From Melieria omissa (Eukaryota > Arthropoda > Insecta > Diptera > Ulidiidae), in NCBI GenBank assembly GCA_963971225.1, contig OZ020267.1:88835648-88899647 (forward strand): 64,000 nt of DNA, given 5' to 3'. The translations under genes and the position numbers were made by a program. The notes below the pieces were generated by a model. That model was not told where the DNA came from. It did not search any database and worked only from the letters and a program-made list of their open reading frames with translations. Positions 11,341 through 22,685 of this stretch are shown in pieces. How positions within the stretch are numbered: the first letter of the stretch is position 1; the number at the start of each line of letters is the position of its first letter.

Positions 11341-12160
11341 GCCCACTATGCCTAGTATTCGTAACAGTATCTATTCTTTTTTCAATTTGAGTTGGTATTG
11401 TAACGATGAGGAACTCTGTCGATGTGCTTTGCATAAATGCTTTTACGGGCATACTTTTTGCTATAATTTCGATAGGCAAGGATGGCTCGCGAAGGTAATT
11501 AGAATATGCGAGAACAATCGGCGCGATGAGCAGACAAGTATATAAGGCAGCCGGGTACAGCGCAGAGGGACAGTCTTATTTAAACAAGCAAGTGAACAAG
11601 TGAAAAACGTAATAGTCCAATAAGTAGTAGCAAGCAAAGTGGAAAGTTATGAATAAAGTGATTGTTGGTTTTTGACTGCTTTTTGCGCTGATTAGTTGAA
11701 GTGTGATTTATTTTTCAACCATAATCCAGAGAGACGATTAAGCCTAAAGAACTCATTTTCGTAACAGTATATTAACTGGTAGCAATAGCTGCCCCAGTCG
11801 GTCTGTCTTTTTGTTCTAAATGACACCTCCAAAGGCATTTGATTCCCTAGCGTGAATCTTATCTGCCTATGGTCTGAGCATGACTGCTCATCAGATACCC
11901 GACTATTGCTGACAAGGTCCTTTATTATTAAGGTTGTCAAGGTCATATACAAGACTTCCTCTCTGACTGTAGTTACAAATGTGGAACTATCCCCGGTATT
12001 ACAGATGCTTAAATCTAAGGAAAGTATGAAATTGAAAACGAGAGAAGAAGAACGAGCTCCATGTGGTTGCTAAATGATGATTTCCCTGGAGTGCCAGGTG
12101 ATCTTACCCGCGTAAAGATCAGGCTTGACATAATCTGTTAACGGGAAGAAATGTATGTGG
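11341..12160 (-). pseudogene. LINE AP-endonuclease C-terminal part (split by solo LTR)
   Basis: The minus-strand frame 11952-11770 reads DLVSNSRVSDEQSCSDHRQI then RFTLGNQMPLEVSFR. The SDH.QIRF block is the last conserved motif of the LINE apurinic-type endonuclease, which nicks target DNA. After TDWGSYCYQL the solo LTR (11399-11766) intervenes. A further frame (11394-11341) reads QIEKRIDTVTNTRHSG, as expected for the segment after the endonuclease, and the gypsy element then follows. Upstream ICNTGDSSTFVT also fits the endonuclease. Confidence 0.65.
11399..11766 (+). mobile_element. Solo LTR of a related gypsy family, TSD GTAT
   Basis: A 368-bp unit begins TGTAACGATGAGGAACTC and ends CATTTTCGTAACA. 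It is flanked by GTAT on both sides (11395-11398 and 11767-11770). Internal landmarks match the other gypsy LTRs: TATATAAGGCAGCCGG, AATAAAGTGATTGTTGGTTT and the terminal CGTAACA. It is a separate insertion in the LINE endonuclease region, left after LTR-LTR recombination. Confidence 0.85.
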
Positions 12161-12179
12161 TCGCCAGGACGTCTCACGA

Positions 12180-13420
12180 GCAAAAAGAAAGAGTGACAAT
12201 TTTACAATTTAGTGTTGCATCTTAAAGCTATTACAATTCAGTGTTGTGTCATAAGGTTACTACAATTCGGTGTTTCATTTTCAAGTGAGTTTTTCACATA
12301 TGGCAATATTGAAGTGCAGTGTAGTTACGTATGTTATTAAACACAATGCAGGTTCTGACTCTAGTTGTTGTTGAATGACAACAAATGTTGATTGATTGAG
12401 ATAGCCCTCGAATTTTACCGTTATTGCCGGTCCACCATATTACGCTTGTGGTCCCTTCGTGTGAGACTCCGCACGCTTACCTTCTCTACCTCTGGTCTAT
12501 ACCTTTTCATTGCTGCTCGGTGTATGTGTAGACTTATCCAACAGACTCAGTCGTCTGAATGGGCTCGCCAACCCAGTCAACCGAGTCTGCCGGACCGGCT
12601 TGGATGAGGTGGGCCTTGCGGGCCTCACCGATGCCTGTCCGGGCATCTTCCTCGGCCGTTTTTTCGGTCCAAATGGCGATTTGTGTCCGTCCGCCTGTAG
12701 GCGGTCAGTACTCGCGCATGATGAGTCTTTCGATCGCCTTCTCCTCCAAGCTCAGGTGGTCAGCCAGGAATTCTTCCGGTAGAGTTCCGACCTTAATAGC
12801 TGCAGCAGCTTCAGCAAGGAGCGGACTAAACTTCGTCCTCTTCGGCACGGGTTTCATCGCTCCGCTCTGCTGCAGCCATTGGCTTCGTCCGTCTTTGTCG
12901 GCTCTTCCAGAACAGTCTTAAAAGCCACATCATAAGACTTACCCGACACGATTACCCTCCTTACCACTTCTTCTGAGAAGTTGTCAACCATTTTCTCTTA
13001 AGAGAGATGGCCTCCTATTTCTTCTTTCGCTGATCATGCGAAATTGTATTCCATGGGAGCGGGGGGCTACAAACTTTTTTCAGGTTAGTCAGCTTTTAGT
13101 GACGTGCCTTATCTTACTAACCGGACACGTATCGGGTAGGCTCCGTGATAATGGAGCCGGTATACCCCCTGGCTGCAAACCATCCAACGGGCACGGGTCG
13201 CATGACACCCTAGATTAAGGGGGGATAGGATAGGGGCAAAGAGGATACTGGGCATGGGTTGCAGGTAGGGAGTGGCTAGTTGGTCAGCTACACAGGGTAG
13301 AGACAAGACCATATCCCGGTGGCTGTTTGCAGCGCCCACCTCGAGGAGGTCTAGTCACATTCCGCCAGTTCTTCCACCGCCGGCAGCTGGTCTACCCAGC
13401 TGGTAGTGAAGAAAGAGTAG
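12180..13420 (-). other. Probable 5' region and degenerate ORF1 of the old LINE
   Basis: Minus-strand frames include MVDNFSEEVVRRVIVSGKSY (from 12991) and, in a shifted frame, TKFSPLLAEAAAAIKVGTLP followed by LEEKAIERLIM. They are in the right place and orientation for ORF1 of the LINE whose endonuclease lies just downstream, but I do not recognise them by sequence. The GC-richer stretch 13020-13420 may be its 5' UTR. Plus-strand ORFs in this stretch look like shadows. Confidence 0.35.
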
Positions 13421-13540
13421 GCAGCAGAAATGCAAATGCAATGAGATATACCTCCTTAATTTGTTGGTTTTTTGTTATTGTTAAAATTTCTACCACACTT
13501 TTCTAATATCGCCTTCATTTTTTAGAGCCAATCTACTACA

Positions 13541-15043
13541 CACGGTAGGCAGGAAGCATCGATAGGTTGCACAAAAATGTCGACGAAAACTGTAATCGAG
13601 GTTGTATTTGTTGATGATTATAGGTGCAAAATCCGTTCGAATTGAAATCCGACCTGCTTCTTCTCAAAAGCTATACATATTTTTATATATCGAATCGGGA
13701 CAATTTGTAACACAGGACAACAAAAAACACGTTTTTTCTGTTGCATGGAGTTTTTCTACTGTTTCTTACTAATTTGGGTGCGCTGATTTCGAATCTACCC
13801 TCAGATTTTTTCTAGCAGCTCTAGTTAGTGAGATATAGGTACCGTGTCATTTATTCAGTTTTTCCTCTACTTTTTCCATATTTTTGATCGTAATTTCTAA
13901 ACCAAAAAATTGATTGGCATGATTTTTACATTATCGCATTAACAACACCACACGGCTTCTTTTCCGATGCAACTTATTTTTATAAGTTTTAAAATGCCGC
14001 GGTAATTGGACCTTAAAGTCGGAAAATATTGAATTTTAAGGGGTTTTCTTTGATGGTCAAAAACATACACATTTTTTGTAAATCAGTTAACCATTTGGTG
14101 TATAATGAAAGCCGACACATCAAGTAATACAACACAGCCAAATTATTTGGCGGAATACACATTCGCATCGAAATAATAGCAAAAATATGCCATACCAATT
14201 TTCATCACTTTTCATACTTTTTCCTTAAAATATTCTTAAAATTCCTCAAATATGCTCTCTTTACGTTCCATTTATAATCTGAAATACATGCAAAAAACAA
14301 AAAGAATAAAAGAAAAATAAATAAAAGCTTTGAATATTTGAATATATTTGAATATGAAAAAGTATGAAGAGTGATGAAAATGGCTATGGTACATTTTTCC
14401 TATTATTTCGATGCGAATGTATGTTATATTCCGCCAAATAATTTGGCTGTGTTGTATTGCTTGATGTGTCGGCTTTCATTATACACCAAATCGTTAACTG
14501 ATTTACAAAAAATGTGTATGTTTTTAACCATCAAAGAAAACCCCTTAAAATTCAATATTTTCCGACTTTGAGGTCCAATTACCGCGGCATTTTAAAACTT
14601 ATAAAAATAAGTTGCATCGGAAAAGACGCCGTGTGGTGTTGTTAATGCGATAATGTAAAAATCATGCCAATCAATTTTTTGGTTTAGAAATTACGATCAA
14701 AAATATGGAAAAAGTAGAGGAAAAACTGAAAAAATGACACGGTACCTATATCTCACTAACTAGAGCTGCTAGAAAAAATCTGAGGGTAGATTCGAAATCA
14801 GCGCACCCAAATTAGTAAGAAACAGTAGAAAAACTCCATGCAACAGAAAAAAAGTGTTTTTTGTTGTCCTGTGTTACAAATTGTCCCGATTCGAAATATA
14901 AAAATATGTATAACTTTTGAGAAGAAGCAGGTCGGATTTCAATTCGAACGGATTTTGCACCTATAATCATCAACAAATACAACCCCGATTACAGTTTTCG
15001 TCGACATTTTTGTGCAACCTATCGATGCTTCCTGCCTACCGTG
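13541..15043. mobile_element. 1.5-kb foldback element with ~685-bp inverted arms, TSD TACA
   Basis: The two halves are near-perfect reverse complements around a centre at about 14292, with a loop of roughly 130 bases. The ends are CACGGTAGGCAGGAAGC and its complement. TACA flanks both sides (13537-13540 and 15044-15047). CAC ends with a 4-bp duplication suit Chapaev/CACTA-type elements, but this is only a hint. Mirror ORFs of about 60 residues lie in each arm (14013-14198 minus, 14371-14571 plus); they are not recognised. The arms are close enough to form a long hairpin if transcribed. Confidence 0.8.
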
Positions 15044-15047
15044 TACA

Positions 15048-15462
15048 GTTTACAATTTTGAAGTGGAAATACTGCCCGATCTTATCTGATCATCAACCCT
15101 GTGTTAAAGATTTGTTTAATGAAGGACTGCGAAATAAAAAGGACGGCAGTTGACCCTGTCGTATTCAATGCATTTAGTTTTGCGTTCTTTGGTATAGTTT
15201 TTAAAGATACGTGTATTTACTTAATGAAGCCAAAAAAGTTGATGTGTTGTGGAATTAAAGTAGGTAATTAATGAAAACATACTTTTAAAAGCAAACAACT
15301 GAAAGGCACCTGGCGGCATTTTAGTTTGCACACTTATCCCTAATATCGGGAACAAAAACTGTGAACACCTGATGAATGACAGCACACACAGACTGTGTAC
15401 GTGAATTGCATATAACGCACAAAAATCTGCTTACTCTCCTAGTTTCCTATCACTATATCGCC
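15048..15462 (+). mobile_element. Diverged remnant of the hAT-A MITE family
   Basis: This stretch follows the body of the elements at 45071-45841 and 54197-59094: GCGAAATAAAAAGGACGGCA, TATTCAATGCATTTAG, then CACACAGACTGTGTACGTG and an end CTCTCCTAGTTTCCTATCAC that is a mutated form of their terminal repeat. The other end is not visible, perhaps because the foldback element lies beside it. No TSD was found. Confidence 0.55.
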
Positions 15463-16029
15463 GGTTAATTGTATCATAGATTGAACCCTCATGCAAACTG
15501 ACTTGTAAACTAATAGCCCGAACACATAGACGACATCTGTCAAAGCATAGAATCAGAACGCTGTTGTCACTGTCGCCAGCATTAGAACTACTTTGTAGAT
15601 CTACAATATCAAACGATAGAGGGATAGAAGCGATTTGTAAGGCCACATTTCTTGACCAAATAAAAATCGTGCATGATTGTGCACACCTATGATAGTTATT
15701 ATCTCAACTAATAAAAAAAATGTTTTAAATCGGTTCAGAAATGCGTTAAAAGAGAGTAAAAGAAGGTATAAAAAAATTCGATGGCGTAATAATACATGTA
15801 ATAATGTATGTAGATAACTTTACCAAGGTCACCGTGATTCTGACGCTGGTTTTGAACACAGCATTTTGCTGTCTATTGAACTAAAAAGTGTGTACTGTTA
15901 TAATCCATTTTCATTATACTAGGTTTTTGCAAAAATCAAAGAAAGAGATTCAAAAGAAACACTGGACCGTTTGATACGCTTACCTTCTACATCGAATAAT
16001 AATTCAATTTTCTTAATCATATTTGCCAG
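15463..16029. other. Unassigned DNA upstream of the host exon (probable intron)
   Basis: AT-rich sequence with no recognised repeat. Its end has a pyrimidine-rich tract and TTTGCCAG, a good 3' splice acceptor, just before the exon at 16030. It is therefore best read as intron of the host gene, with old repeat debris. Confidence 0.4.
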
Positions 16030-16196
16030 ACATCGACAACAACGGATTCCTGGATCAAAATGACTTTCAGTGCATGGCAGTACGAGCATGCGTTGTTGAG
16101 GGGAAAGGAGACTGCAGTCCTGCTCGTATTGCCGATTATCAAAAGATGATGAAAAATTTATGGGAAGAAATTTCAGAAATTGCTGATGACGATAAG
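16030..16196 (+). CDS. Internal exon of a sarcoplasmic calcium-binding protein gene
   Basis: A 167-bp exon bounded by TTTGCCAG and AAG/GTACGTATG splice signals. The translation begins (G)ACATC as DIDNNGFLDQNDFQCMAVRA and ends NLWEEISEIADDDK. DIDNNGFLDQND is an EF-hand calcium loop (acidic or amide residues at 1, 3, 5, 9 and 12, glycine at 6), and the following text matches insect and crustacean SCP proteins (DIDNNGFLDKNDF, IEGRG, NLWNEIAELADFNKD). SCPs are cytosolic calcium buffers, abundant in muscle. The last residues start the second EF-hand, which must lie in the next exon. No other exon was seen, so introns here are long and transposon-filled. Which SCP paralogue is unknown. Confidence 0.85.
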
Positions 16197-17085
16197 GTAC
16201 GTATGATATTATTTTGAACATAAACAAATAAATACACGCTTTCATGTGTAATATTTGAAAGTTATAGGAAGAATTTGTCCTGACATTATCAGTAACTTAA
16301 ATACACAAATTTCAGATAGTACTTTCACTTGCAGTTACACTATGCATGGAAAGTAATTTTAACTACTTTTTACTTTTGCATTTTCTTTTAAATTTTTAAG
16401 AGATAAAAATATTAATTGTTGATACTCTAATAAATAACACCGTGCGACAACAAATTTTACACACGAAAAAATCGGTATACTCACAAAACTAGGGGCCAAA
16501 CGTAGTAAAACTGCGTTTTTAGTTTTTCTCTCTGACGTCAGGATTTTTTTTAAAAGGACTTTGAAATTTGAAGGACATGTTTATTTCCAAAAATTGTTTT
16601 AAAAATTGAACGCATTATAGAATAACAATATGGGTATCAAATGAAAGAGAAAAATCCTTAAAATCTTAAAAAAATAATTTTTTTGGTGTAAAAGGACGAA
16701 GAGGTATTGAAAATGTCCTTTTAAAACTTTATCCTTCAATATCCTTGAAAATTTCCAATATTTTTTTGGGAAAAAAATATATCTTAAGGACTAATATGTA
16801 CACTACCACATCCTCGAATTTCGTTCTTCTAACTTTAATAGTTAAGGAAATAAAACATTTTAAATTTCTCATTATAAAACAAAGATATATTGCACCGTAC
16901 GACAAAAATAAAATATTTAATTAACTCATGAATAAATCGTTATGCTGCTAATACTGGAGGTTAAATACACTAATTCTGCAACTTCAAAATTGCGTTTGAA
17001 CCTAAGTATTTGTTTTTACAAGCCATTGAAAATTTAAAAATTGAGTTTTCTTGAATAAAACTTATCCAAGAGTAACAAGATGAAT
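16197..17085. other. AT-rich non-coding DNA (probable intron)
   Basis: It follows the donor site of the SCP exon. No coding or element ends are recognised. A motif CACCGTGCGACAACAAA (16439) has a near match CACCGTACGACAAAAAT (16891) in the same orientation, which may be a remnant of a repeat. Confidence 0.35.
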
Positions 17086-17087
17086 GC

Positions 17088-18890
17088 ATGAGGATACGTA
17101 CTTACTGTGAAAGAGTAAGAGACCATTGCGCATACTGCCGCTTTCTTCCAATGCGACATCTAATGCTGGCGCCTCAACAAATTCCACCATTGCTGATGGT
17201 GCTAGCGCTGCCAACACGGCGACAGCCGCTGCTACAACAACTGCTGCAGTTGACGTCCCGTCTGCTTATTCTAATGCTGCCGCTCCCGTTGCCGCTGCTG
17301 CGCCGCCGTTTACATGTCAGCCAGCGCATGTGGTGACCGATCTCCCCGCTTTCTCGCAATCTATTTTGGATGATTCTTTGCCGACGGGCACTCTAGCACC
17401 CCACGCTTTACATTCATCGCTTCGTGTGCCGCTAGTTGACGGCTGTTATCTGCTCATTTTTCATCCGTTCCCGCTGCTGCGCTGCCTGCTGCAGCCGCTA
17501 ATTCCTGGACTACTGTTTAGGATAAAAAGCGAAATAAGCAAAAGGTTGTTAGATCGCATGATAATTCGGATTTGGATGTTGCTGTGACTAAAAAGTGGCT
17601 ACATCTTTCATCATTTCTGCTCTCTGTTGCTGAAGAGAACATTATTGAATACGTTCCAGTCGGACTGGCATTGGAAAACACCATCCTTTCGGAATCTCTT
17701 AACCCTGCTGTTAGGTTAGAAAAGGGACCATTTGGTCCATACTGCAATTTTCGTACAAAACAACAATTTATTTAAATTTTTTGTATTTATTTTGGTTCAT
17801 TCATTCTTTACTCAACATAACTGATGCAAAAAATAGTTAATAGTTAAATAGTTAGTCAAAAGTTACAAAGGAAACAAGCCAAAAATTGGACCAAATGGGC
17901 TTAACCTAACAGCAGGGTTAAACGAGTCAATTTTAAACTGAGAATTACTTCCACATTCCAAGGGAAGCTTTTAGATCCGTGAAGTACATTAAAATTTACT
18001 TCCAAAATGTCTCTGGGATGAGAACCAATGCTGACTCTGTACGTCTACTCAGTTCTTGATTGGATTTCGACGTCTTTGTTACTATTGAGACTTGGTTTAA
18101 TCCAAGGTTCTTCGATTCTGAATTTTTCGACCCACAGTTGTTTAATGTGCACCGGAAGGAGACTGTCTTCAATCAGGCCTAACTAGGGTTTGCCACTAAA
18201 CGCAATCTACGCTCAGCTCTAGTGGAACTCGAAAACAGTGACACTCTTTTTGACCAGGTTTGCGTGCAAGTGCAAGGAATGTACGGAATGCTACTTATTT
18301 GGGCATCGTATATCCCACCGAATAGTTGTGACGATATTTACAAATCGCATGTTGACAACATTTCTTCTATTTGTGACAAGATTGGAGATAATGAGCTTTG
18401 CGTGTTAAGAGACTTCAAACTGAGTAATATAACTTGGAGCTACATCGGTAACTCTTTTGAGCTTACTGCATCTAATGTAATTTTTCTCAACGAAAATTAC
18501 CTTATTGATAACTTTAAAAGCTTTAGGTTGTCTCAAATTAATAGAATTTGCAACAAACTACAATGCAATGCCTCGAATATATAGGGATATTCCATGCGCG
18601 TTGGCTCATTAGCTCGTTAAAAAAAACAAATGCATTACAAGCATTTAATTAAGTAGTAAGGTATTCGAGTGCGACTTTCCTTTCTCGCCTGCTTGCTTAC
18701 ATCACGTTCCGTTAATAATTAAGTTTGAATTCTATGAATTTTTTACAGTTCCGACTATATCACGCAATACATCTTTTAATTACAATCTCTGCGATTTTGA
18801 TGCGTTGGAAAATGTGCTTCGTGAAGTCAATTGGGCAGAGTTACTCACTAATTCTGTGGTCGCTGACTGTTACACATTTTTCAAGTCTTT
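17088..18890 (+). pseudogene. LINE J1: decayed ORF1 end and endonuclease (jockey/CR1-like)
   Basis: Plus-strand pieces in several frames parallel the better copy J2. 17130-17340 is the alanine-rich ORF1 region; 17575-17740 reads TKKWLHLSSFLLSVAEENII; 17990-18180 holds the endonuclease start with TIETWFNPRFFD in a frame with stops; 18222-18584 reads QVQGMYGMLLIWASYIPPNS, then LRDFKLSNITWSY. About 18745-18890 reads SFNYNLCDFDALENVLREVN, the linker before RT. About 160 bases of unrelated DNA precede that last piece. It stops at 18890 against the BEL remnant. The copy is dead. Confidence 0.7.
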
Positions 18891-19393
18891 GACTTGTTCG
18901 CGGTGGAGCGGATGAATTAAAGCGGTGTGATTCGGGTTTAGTGGTCTTTATTTGACGGAGTACGAACAACGAGTAACAGATAGTACAAGAAACATTAAAC
19001 GCTACAAACGGCTGAAGCCGGGAGCAGCAAATAGGGGGAACATTAGTACAAAAGGAGAAGGAAAGATTGGGATTAGTGCTGGAATCGACGGATCACTAAA
19101 TACAGCACAGTACATCTGGACATCGCGGCCGCCATTGCAGATTACAATTATGGGCGCTGAGGGCCTATTTGCGGGTGATGCTCGGTGCGAGGGCAGTCTG
19201 GGGGGTCGTTAGCGGATCTGCAAAAGAGATGTCAGTTGTGAGAAATGATAATGTTGATATCGTTTGTGTGGGGTGTAAGCGGTTTGTCAAGCGATAGGTT
19301 TCGCTTGAGTTACCTTTGGAGGAGTGAAGGCGCTTAGGACAGGTCGCACGGGAATGGCGACTGACTCGGACCCGGGATAGGTGCGCTCGAGGT

Positions 19394-19997
19394 TTATGGT
19401 ATGGGGGGAAAATGCGAGGGGCGCTGCAGTTTCCATCGATTGCTGTGCATATTTAACGCGTGGCGGGAGGGTTCCGAGTGATTTGCCTTTATTTCCTTGG
19501 GTGGAAACCCTACGGGAAAGGGCTTCTTGGAGTAGGAAGGTTTTTTCGAAGGGCGGGACCACTGCGCGTATGGTGATTTGGCGCCGCGGCGACATTTGTC
19601 AAATATGATGACAGGGGTACTGGACCGCTTAATATCCAACCGAATACTGTAAGTTGAGCAAGTGAGCTGCCACATAAATTTCGGTGGAAACCTTCGAGCA
19701 TGATATGCGGGATCAGATCTCTGCCAATCACTATATCGATCTGCGCTGCCTCGAAGGGGTTGGGATCAGCGAGATCTAGCATGGCGAAACCGTTCAAATT
19801 GGGGGGTTTCTTTCGGAAGGGGGCAGAAATTTCGTTAGCTTTTGAAGCACGATTGCTTGCACGGGGGGTGGGTGCTCGTTTTAGGGACTGCCAATGTCAA
19901 GAAGCATATATGATTGGCGTTTTTTATAATCTGTCCACCCATGTCCGAGATCTGGTGCCGTAGGCAGAAGAGAGTGGGTGCCATTATTTGAATGAAG
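19394..19997 (-). pseudogene. BEL/Pao protease region
   Basis: The minus-strand frame reads IDIVIGRDLIPHIMLEGFHR then SLAQLTVFGWILSGPV, the conserved end of the BEL/Pao pepsin-like protease (ID.LIG.D.....L.G....G.....AQ.T.FGWI..G). Upstream frames hold SLLPTA, the usual entry to this protease, and LLDIGSP, a mutated active-site region (normally LLDSGS). Frameshifts and stops separate the parts. Confidence 0.65.
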
Positions 19998-20395
19998 GGC
20001 TGGTTTATTATGCGCTTGTGCGGCTGATAAAACCAAAACAGATAAACAGTTAGACACCGCGCACGAGCGACATCTGCAAGGGGAAGCGGACAACTGCGAA
20101 AACAGCGCACCAAATTGATCTAGCGAGGTCTCCACGCATTCTGCTGTAACCTCCTCACAACAGATGGCGCTACGAGCGGAGGCGACGTTCCTGAGCGGCG
20201 TTAGATGGGCACCATCACTTAGGACTACCTGCGGCAGGCCAATGACCTACCCTGGCAGAACAACACAACTGATTAACGTAACCAACACAAGGCTGTCTTG
20301 TGGAGGCCCTATGCTCCACAGAAGAGTGAACACGGAACAAAAAAAAAGTGCCGTAGGCAGAAGAGAGTGGGTGCCATTATTTGGATGAAGGGCTG
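19955..20395. repeat. 345-bp insert flanked by a 48-bp direct repeat in the BEL remnant
   Basis: GTGCCGTAGGCAGAAGAGAG and the following 28 bases occur at 19955-20002 and again at 20348-20395 with one clear difference. The sequence between is unlike gag or protease. On the minus strand it carries ATAATAAACC near one edge, like a polyadenylation signal. A 48-bp repeat is too long for a normal TSD, so a tandem duplication or recombination with another element is more likely. Confidence 0.5.
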
Positions 20396-20705
20396 ATACT
20401 GGGAGCGTACTTTGCCTTAAAGATGTGTTGGGTTGCGCATCGAAAAGGGGGAAATGAGTGAAGGAGTTGTTGCTCGGTTGTTGGAGAACCGTTGAGACCA
20501 GAGAAATGGTCGAAGGTGATCGATTGGGGGAGTAAGTGGGTTGCGCATTGCCTTTGGGGAGATGAAGCAAGGAGTGGTGCTTCTTTGGATAATGTGCAAT
20601 TGCTTGTACAGTCCTGAATGAGGTGAGATGTAGCAAGACAATTTACACATATCTTGTGCTTCTTCACATATGATAATCGACTCGGGGGGGGGAGGGGTGA
20701 GCCTT

Positions 20706-21305
20706 TTAAAGCTTTGGGAAGTCCGTACGGAATGAGAGCTTGCACGCGAAGTTCTTTTTCACTTCAGTGTGAAAATTTAGGGACCTGTGGGGTCGATTTT
20801 TGAGGACGTTGGAAGATGAGGATTGTGGTTTCGACTTGGTAGGCTGAAAGAAATTCAGCCGTTCCATTACCTCGTATCTGCGAGTCAGAAACTCATTCAT
20901 TTGTGACCAGGTTGGCAGATCCTTCCGGGATGTCAAAGATTGTTCCCATGAAGCTAGAGTTGTTTCGGGCAATTTGGTAGAGCATATATATACCCGAAGC
21001 GGATCCCAATTGTCCGTGTCTACGGCCTGAGACTTGAGAACGGACAGACAATTGTTTATAGAATTTTGGATCCGCTCGGTGTGGGCAAGAGCGGTATTCA
21101 ATAAAGATCGAATTTGGTTGTCAACCAGGAAACGTTTGTTCTCATAGTGGGATCTTAGGGCTTCCCACGCGAGCCCGAAATTCTCAGCAGTTAATGCGTA
21201 TTGTTTAACAATCGCACCGGCTTGGCCTTGCGTTTTGTATTGGAGGTAATACAATTTTTGGGCTGGAGTGAGCTGGGGATGGTTAATGTATATCGCAGTA
21301 AACAT
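20706..21305 (-). pseudogene. BEL/Pao Gag
   Basis: A 199-residue minus-strand ORF with LTPAQKLYYLQYKTQGQAG, YALTAENFGLAWEALRSHYE then LLNTALAHTERIQNSINNCL and TRRYEVMERLN. These match the BEL/Pao gag region (KL.YL...L.G.A......L....Y..AW..L...Y......). It continues in an overlapping frame with a zinc knuckle KICVNCLATSHLIQDC. The true N-terminus (about 21640-21306) is frameshifted (TKWTPIPQDPKSTEAHLNVS). Confidence 0.75.
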
Positions 21306-21945
21306 GTCCCGAAAGGACGGCCACTACTTATAGCCCCCGAAAAATGTTTCGGTGTCGCAAGGTGGAACTTGAAAATATTGTGCATAATTGCACGAGTCTC
21401 TCGGACTCAAAACCAAATGTGGCAACACTGGGATCGGTTGCTTTGGGACTAGGGGCCGTTTAGCAAGTTTTGAGTGCCTCGCGTGTGACAGAAACATTTA
21501 AATGTGCCTCGGTCGACTTTGGATCTTGGGGAATGGGAGTCCATTTTGTTAATTTGATGCTTGGGGAATCACTCAACAGGCATTGAAATCGCTTAAATAA
21601 GCTCGAAAGGGGATTGAAATTCGTTTGAATATTAATATTAGGCTTATGAGGAATAAACCGGAAGTATTTCCGCGTCCGCGCAAACGAACGATGTGGAGAA
21701 ATGTACACGAAAGTGTAAAAAATTTTCAATTTGAATTTGTTCTGTTGAGGATGGAAGTTTACAACTGTGTGTGTAAACGCGTCGTGAAATTGGTATATAC
21801 AGTACATTCCGTTTAATACTACGTTTACATTGAACCCAAATGCGTAGTTTCAAATGAATCATTTCAAAGTGTTTACATTGCCTCATTTGCATTGCATTTG
21901 CATTTTGTTTGGCAGCTAATGTTCAGTTCCAGTTGAACTTTCTTA

Positions 21946-22659
21946 TGGCCAAACTCCATAAAGCGCGTTTCAGGCGTTCGGGGTTTGTCGTGTTATGGCG
22001 TTTCTCCCGTTATTCGCGTTGCAAATGGTCAAACTCCATAAAGCGCGTTTCACGCGTCAGCTTCTTCTTCTTACGTCAGTTGATGCTAATTTTTAATTGG
22101 CAAACTGCTGATTGATTTCGTTGTGAATTGTGAAAAACAACGAAATGAAATTGCTATACGACGTTATAGACTTTATAGAATTTACTGATTTCATTTTAAA
22201 CACAATAAATGCATATCGAACATTGCAAAAAATAAAAAAAAGATTCAGTTGAATTCAATTTGTAGCAATTTATTTCATAGGGATGAGCAAAATTCGATCG
22301 ACAACGAATAAGCTATCGAATTTCCAATACAGCGAAGACTAAGTTTCGTCTGTCAAAGAATTATGCTAATTTTTAGGAATTTATCCACATTTTATGTTAA
22401 AATATTGGATTTCAAATGTTTCTTAAATGTATTTAATAGCTTTCGTGTAAAATAAATGCATTCGACTTTTGCGATTACACAGGTTTGTTATCGGCATAAC
22501 CTTATAATGTATGGCATCTTTAGGAGCTCTGTCAGCTGTTTGACGTCGCGTAGTCATGGAGTTTGCTTCATACAAATACACTGATTCAACTTTTTCTCGA
22601 AACACGAGAAACGCCAAAAACCACGATACGCCTGAAACGCGCTTTATGGAGTTTGGCCA
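21946..22659. mobile_element. MITE with TGGCCAAACTCC ends, TSD TTA (Harbinger-like)
   Basis: A 714-bp element has terminal repeats TGGCCAAACTCCATAAAGCG (both ends, at least 31 bases alike), flanked by TTA at 21943-21945 and 22660-22662. A TWA duplication suggests PIF/Harbinger. A second, internal copy of the same end (AAACTCCATAAAGCGCGTTT) sits at about 22031, so the left end is doubled. No coding potential is recognised. It lies just before the start of LINE J2. Confidence 0.7.
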
Positions 22660-22685
22660 TTACAGTTCGGACGTGTCTGTCATAC

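Larger units (their letters stand above)
2033..13420 (-). mobile_element. Old minus-strand LINE (Loa/R1-like), interrupted by three insertions
   Basis: Four blocks of one non-LTR retrotransposon run in the order expected for a minus-strand element: 5' region (13420-12180), AP-endonuclease end (12160-11341), linker and N-terminal RT (5599-4752), and RT palm (2604-2033). The gaps are exactly filled by a solo LTR (11399-11766), a gypsy element (5600-11340) and a Transib element (2605-4751). At the Transib site the RT frame reads on after removal (FEEIETA, then LEGLQVRTTLIRW). The LINE is truncated near 2033 and carries frameshifts throughout. The clade (Loa, R1 or I group) is inferred from RT motifs only. 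Confidence 0.7.
18895..21640 (-). mobile_element. BEL/Pao LTR retrotransposon remnant
   Basis: The minus-strand content is gag (21305-20706), zinc knuckle (20745-20600) and protease (about 19990-19510), followed by decayed DNA to 18895. At 18895 the sequence TGTTCGCGGTGG..., with AATAAAG on the minus strand nearby, may be an LTR end against LINE J1. No second LTR, RT or integrase is seen, so most of pol is lost. The gag and protease motifs identify BEL/Pao rather than gypsy. Confidence 0.7.

Noticed and set aside
12392..12921. Plus-strand ORFs in the GC-richer block
   Set aside because: The better signal is on the minus strand, in line with the LINE; the plus-strand frames are probable shadows.
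14013..14571. Two conserved 60-residue proteins
   Set aside because: They are the same sequence read from the two arms of a palindrome, so conservation is due to the inverted repeat, not to selection on a protein.
21191..21452. A plus-strand gene opposite the BEL gag
   Set aside because: Its frame is antisense to a recognisable Gag protein and has no motif of its own.
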